Shown here one piece after another: positions 54,463 through 59,056 of a DNA stretch of 59,056 nt. A model generated the notes under the pieces. The model was given only the letters and a program-made list of their open reading frames with translations, was not told the origin of the DNA and ran no database searches. Position 1 is the first letter of the stretch. Every line of letters starts with the position of its first letter. A program made the translations under genes and the position numbers. Origin of the DNA: Burkholderiaceae bacterium (GTDB lineage: Bacteria; Pseudomonadota; Gammaproteobacteria; Burkholderiales; Burkholderiaceae_E); assembly GCA_023954135.1 (NCBI GenBank), contig JAMLIN010000024.1, positions 1 through 59,056 on the forward strand, read 5' to 3'.

Positions 54463-56721
54463 ATGACTGCTCGCCTGACGCATGTCGCGGCCTCCGTCCG
54501 CCATCTTCCGCTTCGTCACTTGCGTCGTTCGGCGATCGCCGAAGGCGCGTTCCTGTGCTGCATGCTGGCGCTGCCGACGGCGGCGTCGGCACAGTCCTCC
54601 GCGGGTCAGGCGAGGACGCTCGACGCGGTCTCCGTGATCGCCGTGCCGGAGGATCCGCAGAGCACCATGGGTTCGGCCTATGTGCTGACCGAGCAGGAGC
54701 TGGAGAAGTTCGAGCACACCAACGTCAACAGCGTTCTGCGCAGCGTGCCGGGTGTCTACCTGCGCGAAGAGGACGGGATGGGGACGTTCCCGAACATCGG
54801 CATTCGCGCGGGCTCCTCGGGCCGAAGCGGGCGGATCTCCCTGATGGAGGACGGCATTCCGGCTGCGATGTCGCCTTATGCGAATACCTCGGCCTACTAT
54901 TTCCCGACGATCGGGCGCATGGCGGGCATCGAGGTCCTGAAGGGTCCGGAGGTCCTTCTCTATGGGCCGCAGACGACATCGGGTGCGATCAACTTCCTGT
55001 CGACACCCATTCCCGCCACCCCATCCGGCTCGCTCAGGACGGAGCTGGGGCAGTACGGCACCAAGAAGATCCACGCGAACTACGGTGCGACGATCGGTCA
55101 GTGGGGTTTCCTCGCGGAGACCTATCAACGCGAGACCGACGGCTTCCACAAGCTCGATCGATCGACGCGCACGGCGGGCAGTGATGTCGAGGAGTACCTG
55201 CTCAAGGCTCGCTGGCGAAGCGAACCCGGGGCCGGTCCCCGTCAGCAGGTCGACATCAAGCTGTTCAGCGGCCAGGAGGACGCGGACGTCAGCTATCTCG
55301 GGCTCACCGATGCCGACTTCAGGGTGAATCCGGATCGCCGCTACCATCTCGGCGAGCTCCAGCGCATGGACCGAAGCCGCAAGTCGGTCAGCGTCCGTCA
55401 CCAGATCGAGCTGAATCCGAGCACGTCGCTGGCCACCACCGCCTACTGGGCCGACACGTCCCGCCACTACAACCGCCTGAACCAGATCAACGGCGTGGGC
55501 ATCGGTTCGGTGGTCAACACCATCAACAACAACGGGCCGGACGCTGCGCTGCTGCAGGGGATCCTGGATGGAACCGCTGACACGACCCACGCCAACGGCG
55601 TGCGCTATGGCCACAACCACCAGGATTTCATCGCCAAGGGGCTGCAGCTCGAGGTGCTGAGCAACTTCTCCACAGGAGCGGCGCGGCACGAGCTCACGGC
55701 GGGTATTCGCTGGCACCAGGACACCACGAAGAACGGGACCACCGGCATCGGCAACAGCATCTACAGTCAGGTGAACGGCAGCCTGGTGTACGAGTCGACG
55801 AGTGCGGCCACGCTGACGCAGGGCGAGGCCAAGGCCCTGGCGTTCTGGCTCGCCGATCGCATCAGCATCGGCTCGCTGAACCTGATGCCCGTGCTGCGCC
55901 ACGAGCGTGTCAAGAGCCATGCGAACACGGCGCAGCCCAAGACCGATCTCAACAGCAACGAGATCAACAAGACTACGGTCGGTCTCGGCGTCAACTACGC
56001 CATGACGTCCGAATGGACGCTGTTGGGCGGCGTGCACCAGGGTTTCGCGCCTCCGGGATCCGGGGTGGCGAACGGCACGAAGGGCGAGGAGAGCATCAAC
56101 TACGAAGGCGGCGTCCGCTATCGCCGGGGCGATTTCGGCGTCGATGCCATCGGCTTCTACAGCGACTACACGAACGCGATGCGCAACTGCCTGGTGGCCA
56201 ACCCCTGTCCCGACGGCTCGGTGGAAGGAACGCAGCAGACGGGGGAGAAGAAGGTCTACGGCCTGGAGCTGGGCATGTTCGCCGACCTGTACAAGCAGGG
56301 CGGGCACCGGATTCCCGCCCGACTGGCCTATACCTTCACCGATGGCGAATACACGAAGGATTCCGACATCGCGACGGGCGTGAGGAAGGGTGACGTGCTC
56401 GAGTACGCGCCCAAGCACATGCTTTCGGCCCAGCTGGGCTGGGAGACCACGGCATGGAGAAGCTATGTCGCGCTGAACTACGGTTCCTCGTCATGCTCGA
56501 ACAATACCTGCGGCCGCCCGGGAGTCGACCCGCGCTACCTGAAGACGGAATCCCTGGTCACCGTCAACCTGTCGACGGCCTACCAGTTGACCCGCGACGT
56601 TCAGGTATACGCCAAGATCGACAACGTGTTCGACGAGCAGAAGATCACCAACCGGGGGCCGGACGGAGCACGCGGAAACATGGGCCGCTACGTCGCCATG
56701 GGCCTGCGCGTCGACTTCTGA
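54463..56721 (+). CDS. TonB-dependent outer-membrane receptor (FecA-like)
   Basis: The 752-residue protein has a signal peptide (cleavage near AASAQ), a TonB-box-like DAVSVIA, and a plug domain (VNSVLRSVPGVYLREEDGMGTFPNIGIRAGSSGRSGRISLMEDGIPAAMSPYANTSAYYFPTIGRMAGIEVLKGPEVLLYGPQTTSGAINF). A 22-strand barrel follows and ends in the aromatic residue of LRVDF. It resembles FecA-type ferric citrate/siderophore receptors. The gene lies 107 bases after the kinase, and the FbpABC transporter upstream could carry iron it delivers. Confidence 0.9.
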   Translation: MTARLTHVAASVRHLPLRHLRRSAIAEGAFLCCMLALPTAASAQSSAGQARTLDAVSVIAVPEDPQSTMGSAYVLTEQELEKFEHTNVNSVLRSVPGVYLREEDGMGTFPNIGIRAGSSGRSGRISLMEDGIPAAMSPYANTSAYYFPTIGRMAGIEVLKGPEVLLYGPQTTSGAINFLSTPIPATPSGSLRTELGQYGTKKIHANYGATIGQWGFLAETYQRETDGFHKLDRSTRTAGSDVEEYLLKARWRSEPGAGPRQQVDIKLFSGQEDADVSYLGLTDADFRVNPDRRYHLGELQRMDRSRKSVSVRHQIELNPSTSLATTAYWADTSRHYNRLNQINGVGIGSVVNTINNNGPDAALLQGILDGTADTTHANGVRYGHNHQDFIAKGLQLEVLSNFSTGAARHELTAGIRWHQDTTKNGTTGIGNSIYSQVNGSLVYESTSAATLTQGEAKALAFWLADRISIGSLNLMPVLRHERVKSHANTAQPKTDLNSNEINKTTVGLGVNYAMTSEWTLLGGVHQGFAPPGSGVANGTKGEESINYEGGVRYRRGDFGVDAIGFYSDYTNAMRNCLVANPCPDGSVEGTQQTGEKKVYGLELGMFADLYKQGGHRIPARLAYTFTDGEYTKDSDIATGVRKGDVLEYAPKHMLSAQLGWETTAWRSYVALNYGSSSCSNNTCGRPGVDPRYLKTESLVTVNLSTAYQLTRDVQVYAKIDNVFDEQKITNRGPDGARGNMGRYVAMGLRVDF

Positions 56722-56791
56722 ACGAGGCCGTCGACGTCGACACGCGGCGGGTCATCGGCAAGGACGCGTTCCCGCCAGTCAGGAGATTGCA

Positions 56792-57112
56792 GTGCACGAG
56801 CGTTCAATGGACACGGAAGCCATTCTGGAACTGTTGAAGGCCGTGCGGCTGCGTCCGACGACCCCTCGAGTCAGAATACTGCGGCTCCTGGCCGACGGCG
56901 AGAGCAGGCCGATCAGCAGCAAGGACGTGTACCGGATACTGCTGCTGCGAGGCATGCATATCAGCGTGCCGGCTGTCTACAGGACGATGCGGGAGCTGGC
57001 GGACAAAGGGCTGGTTCATGGTGAGCGGGGCCGACGTCGAGAGGCGAGATATCGCCTCGGGGCGGAAGGTCTCGACGCGACGAGTCGCATCCGGCCCGTG
57101 TACTGGCAATGA
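56792..57112 (+). CDS. Short Fur-family protein (DNA-binding half only, GTG start)
   Basis: The 106-residue protein has a Fur-type winged helix (RPTTPRVRILRLLADGESRPISSKDVYRILLLRGMHISVPAVYRTMRELADKGLVHGERG) but stops after RYRLGAEG and a short tail. Full Fur proteins have 135-150 residues with a dimerisation domain that holds HHHDH-like zinc/iron ligands; these are absent. AGGAG lies 6 bases before the GTG. Its partner or signal is unknown. It may repress the receptor gene it follows. Confidence 0.78.
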   Translation: MHERSMDTEAILELLKAVRLRPTTPRVRILRLLADGESRPISSKDVYRILLLRGMHISVPAVYRTMRELADKGLVHGERGRRREARYRLGAEGLDATSRIRPVYWQ

Positions 57113-57123
57113 CGCCGATGAGC

Positions 57124-58122
57124 TCAGGCCGGTTCCCGCCGATGCACCCGGGTGCACCACACCACGCCGCCGATCAGGCTGAGGATCGCGATCGACTCCA
57201 TCGCACCGGGCAGGCGCCAGTCGTACAGGAAGCTGTAGATCAGGGCGAAGATCGTCTCGAACACGACCATCTGGCCGATCATGGTGGGCGGCAGCAATCT
57301 GCTGGCGTGGTTCCAGAAGCTGCCGCCGCCCACCGATGCCAGGATCGCCACGACTCCGGTGACCAGCCAGAATCGCAGCCAGTCGCCGGCGTCGTGCCGT
57401 GCCGGTGACGCATCAGCGAACAGCATCGGCGCCAGGAAGGCGGGGGCGGCCAGCAGCAGGGCGAGCAGGCCGGTGGCGACGCCGGTGAGCAGGGACCAGT
57501 CCCAGGGCGAGATGTCCGGGCGCTTCATCAGCCAGCGACGGTTCCAGACGGAATAGAGCGTCCAGGAAACCAGCGCGCCGACCGTGCACGACAGGCCGGC
57601 GACGCGCTGCGCCCGGGAGACGTGCTCGACCTGCGGTGTCGCATCGCCCAGGCTGTGCCCGGTCATCGCCAGGACGCCGAACACGCACAGGGCCATGGGC
57701 GCCAGCAGGGCCCGGATGCTCGCGGCGCCATGCTCGCGGCGACCCGCCAGGGTAATGAGCACCGGAATCAGTCCGATGATCAGGGCGGCCGGGGCACTGC
57801 CTCCCCACTGCACCCCCACGACGAGAAACACGTAGTAGACGATGTTGCCCAGCATGCTGAGCCCGAGCAACGCCAGCCATTCCGCCCGGCCCACCCGGGT
57901 CGATACCCGCGCCCAGCCCGGTATCAGGAGCACCAGCGCCACCGCACCGAACATCAGATAGCGGGCGGAGGAGATCTGCCAGGCATTGAAATCGTGCAGC
58001 AGTATCGGGACGATGAACACGAGCCCCCATAGCGCACCGGCGGCGGCGCCGTTGAATATGCCGCTTGCCACCCTCGAGGGGGCGAGCGGAAGGTCCTCGC
58101 TGCGGATGGATGCCTTGCCCAC
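57124..58122 (-). CDS. EamA/DMT-superfamily transporter
   Basis: The 332-residue protein has about ten helices in two EamA units (ALWGLVFIVPILLHDFNAWQISSARYLMFGAVALVLLIPGW in the first, WLVTGVVAILASVGGGSFWNHASRLLPPTMIGQMVVFETIFALIYSFLYD in the second). It probably exports a small metabolite. It converges with the short Fur gene and its start lies 3 bases after the frmR stop, so it may share the frmR transcript. Confidence 0.85.
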   Translation of the reverse strand: MGKASIRSEDLPLAPSRVASGIFNGAAAGALWGLVFIVPILLHDFNAWQISSARYLMFGAVALVLLIPGWARVSTRVGRAEWLALLGLSMLGNIVYYVFLVVGVQWGGSAPAALIIGLIPVLITLAGRREHGAASIRALLAPMALCVFGVLAMTGHSLGDATPQVEHVSRAQRVAGLSCTVGALVSWTLYSVWNRRWLMKRPDISPWDWSLLTGVATGLLALLLAAPAFLAPMLFADASPARHDAGDWLRFWLVTGVVAILASVGGGSFWNHASRLLPPTMIGQMVVFETIFALIYSFLYDWRLPGAMESIAILSLIGGVVWCTRVHRREPA

Positions 58123-58125
58123 GGC

Positions 58126-58416
58126 CTACTTGAGATAGGTGCGCAGGAGCTTCATGAGGGTTTCGATCTCGGCGTCGGGATCCACGACGGCCGTGCCTGT
58201 CGTTCCCCGTTTCGAGGAACCGAACGTTTCGCGCAGATGGCCATCCAGGACTTCGGCCATCAGCCCGTTCGTCGCTCCGCGCAGCGCGGCGATCTGTTGC
58301 AGCAGCAGGCCGCAATCGGTGCCGCTCTCGACCGCTCGCTCGAGCGCTTCGGCCTGGCCCCTGATCCGGCGCAGGCGCATGACGGCGCGCCTCCTGTCTT
58401 CCGGCGAGTGGGGCAC
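58126..58416 (-). CDS. frmR: Formaldehyde-sensing repressor FrmR (CsoR/RcnR family)
   Basis: The 96-residue helical protein begins MPHSPEDRRRAVMRLRRIRGQAEALERAVESGTDCGLLLQQIAALRGATNGLMAEVLDGHLRE. Pro2 and Cys35, the formaldehyde-reacting pair of E. coli FrmR, are present, as is His60. It represses the formaldehyde detoxification genes until formaldehyde bridges the Pro2 amine and Cys35. Gene lies 3 bases after the FGH gene. Confidence 0.92.
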   Translation of the reverse strand: MPHSPEDRRRAVMRLRRIRGQAEALERAVESGTDCGLLLQQIAALRGATNGLMAEVLDGHLRETFGSSKRGTTGTAVVDPDAEIETLMKLLRTYLK

Positions 58417-58419
58417 GGG

Positions 58420-59056
58420 CTAGCCCCTCAACGCGGCTGCATGATGGGCGATGTGCGCCCCGATGAAGCTGGCGATGAAGTAGTAGCTGTGATCATGGCC
58501 GGGGCGCAGGTTGAGCGTCAGCGGATGGCCGGCCTTCTCGCAGGCTGCGCGCAGCAGCTCGGGGCACAGATGCTCGAGAAACTCGTCGTCCAGCCCCTGG
58601 TCCACCAGGATCGGCAGGCGTTCGGCCGCCGACTCGATCAGCTCGACCGCATCGTGGGCCTTCCAGGCGTTGCGGTCGTCACCCAGATAGACCCTGAGCG
58701 CCTTCTGGCCCCAGGGTACCCGGGAAGGCGCGACGATCGGGGCGAACGCCGATACGCTGCGATAGCGGCCGGGCTCGCGAAGGGCGATGGTCAACGCCCC
58801 ATGCCCGCCCATGGAATGTCCGCTGATCGCCCGTTCCCGCGTGACGGGCAGCGATGCCTCGACCCAGGCGGGCAGCTCGTGGACCACATAGTCGTACATG
58901 CGGTAGTGCGTGGCCCACGGCTGCTGCGTGGCGTTGACGTAGAAGCCCGCGCCCTTGCCGAGGTCGTAGGCGTCGTCGTCCGGAACGTCCGCGCCGCGCG
59001 GGCTGGTGTCCGGGACGACGAGAACGATCCCGTGCTCGGCCGCATAGCGCTGGGCT
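58420..59056 (-). CDS. fghA: S-formylglutathione hydrolase, N-terminus beyond window
   Basis: The frame is open from 58420 to the right edge (no start seen), giving 211 residues of an esterase-D-type alpha/beta hydrolase. [43 protein letters not shown] precedes the nucleophile elbow [12 protein letters not shown]. The Asp in [11 protein letters not shown] and the His in [11 protein letters not shown] complete the catalytic triad. It hydrolyses S-formylglutathione to formate and glutathione, after a glutathione-dependent formaldehyde dehydrogenase that should lie upstream outside the window. The 3' end precedes frmR by 3 bases. Confidence 0.93.
   Translation of the reverse strand, partial: AQRYAAEHGIVLVVPDTSPRGADVPDDDAYDLGKGAGFYVNATQQPWATHYRMYDYVVHELPAWVEASLPVTRERAISGHSMGGHGALTIALREPGRYRSVSAFAPIVAPSRVPWGQKALRVYLGDDRNAWKAHDAVELIESAAERLPILVDQGLDDEFLEHLCPELLRAACEKAGHPLTLNLRPGHDHSYYFIASFIGAHIAHHAAALRG

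Overview
The window is high-GC DNA from a Gram-negative proteobacterium. It carries a TonB-dependent receptor, heptosyltransferase I for LPS core, an outer-membrane efflux factor and class I polyhydroxyalkanoate (PHA) genes. A beta- or gammaproteobacterium fits best, possibly Nevskiales- or Xanthomonadales-like, but this is inference and I cannot name a genus. I saw no rRNA, tRNA or CRISPR array.

Region A (1-20.2 kb) looks like an accessory island. A long leftward gene train runs from a TetR regulator through a YbhGFSR-type ABC exporter, an outer-membrane factor, an iron alcohol dehydrogenase, a DUF2892 protein, a beta-CASP RNase-like hydrolase, and a PepSY / DUF2271 / PepSY-flavoreductase / ApbE redox module. 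It ends in a LOG-family gene that appears to be cut by a rearrangement near position 465. Rightward from the same intergenic region run phaC (split by an in-frame TAA), a phasin, phaB and a LysR gene. Two near-identical 22-bp dyads, one at each end of this intergenic region, suggest that the TetR protein controls both directions.

Region B (20.2-22.4 kb) holds a decayed tyrosine-integrase fragment and a HipBA toxin-antitoxin pair with a perfect inverted-repeat operator. It probably marks the island edge. Region C (22.5-25.6 kb) has a hotdog thioesterase, a monoglyceride-lipase-like hydrolase, a low-specificity threonine aldolase and a cupin.

Region D (25.8-39.8 kb) is a catabolic cluster. A LysR regulator diverges from ten rightward genes: four acyl-CoA dehydrogenases, both subunits of a geranyl-CoA/methylcrotonyl-CoA-type biotin carboxylase, a frameshifted nitronate-monooxygenase-like gene, a TIGR03084-type protein, an enoyl-CoA hydratase and AtuA. 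It resembles the Pseudomonas acyclic terpene utilization (atu) system. Here it lacks atuB, atuG and atuH, and has extra genes and a likely heteromeric dehydrogenase pair. It is the best candidate for an undescribed pathway in the window.

Region E (39.8-44.6 kb) has ParDE and AbrB-Doc toxin-antitoxin pairs around a group of small detoxification-type genes (two GST-like proteins, a VOC protein, a tandem DUF1428 protein) next to an HxlR regulator. Region F (44.8-48.4 kb) has an OmpR-type two-component system, waaC and a half-size EamA protein. Region G (48.5-57.1 kb) is an iron-uptake locus: an FbpABC-type transporter, its own two-component system, a FecA-like TonB receptor and a Fur-like protein reduced to its DNA-binding half. 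Region H (57.1 kb to the end) holds a DMT transporter, the formaldehyde sensor FrmR and the start of an S-formylglutathione hydrolase gene that runs off the window.
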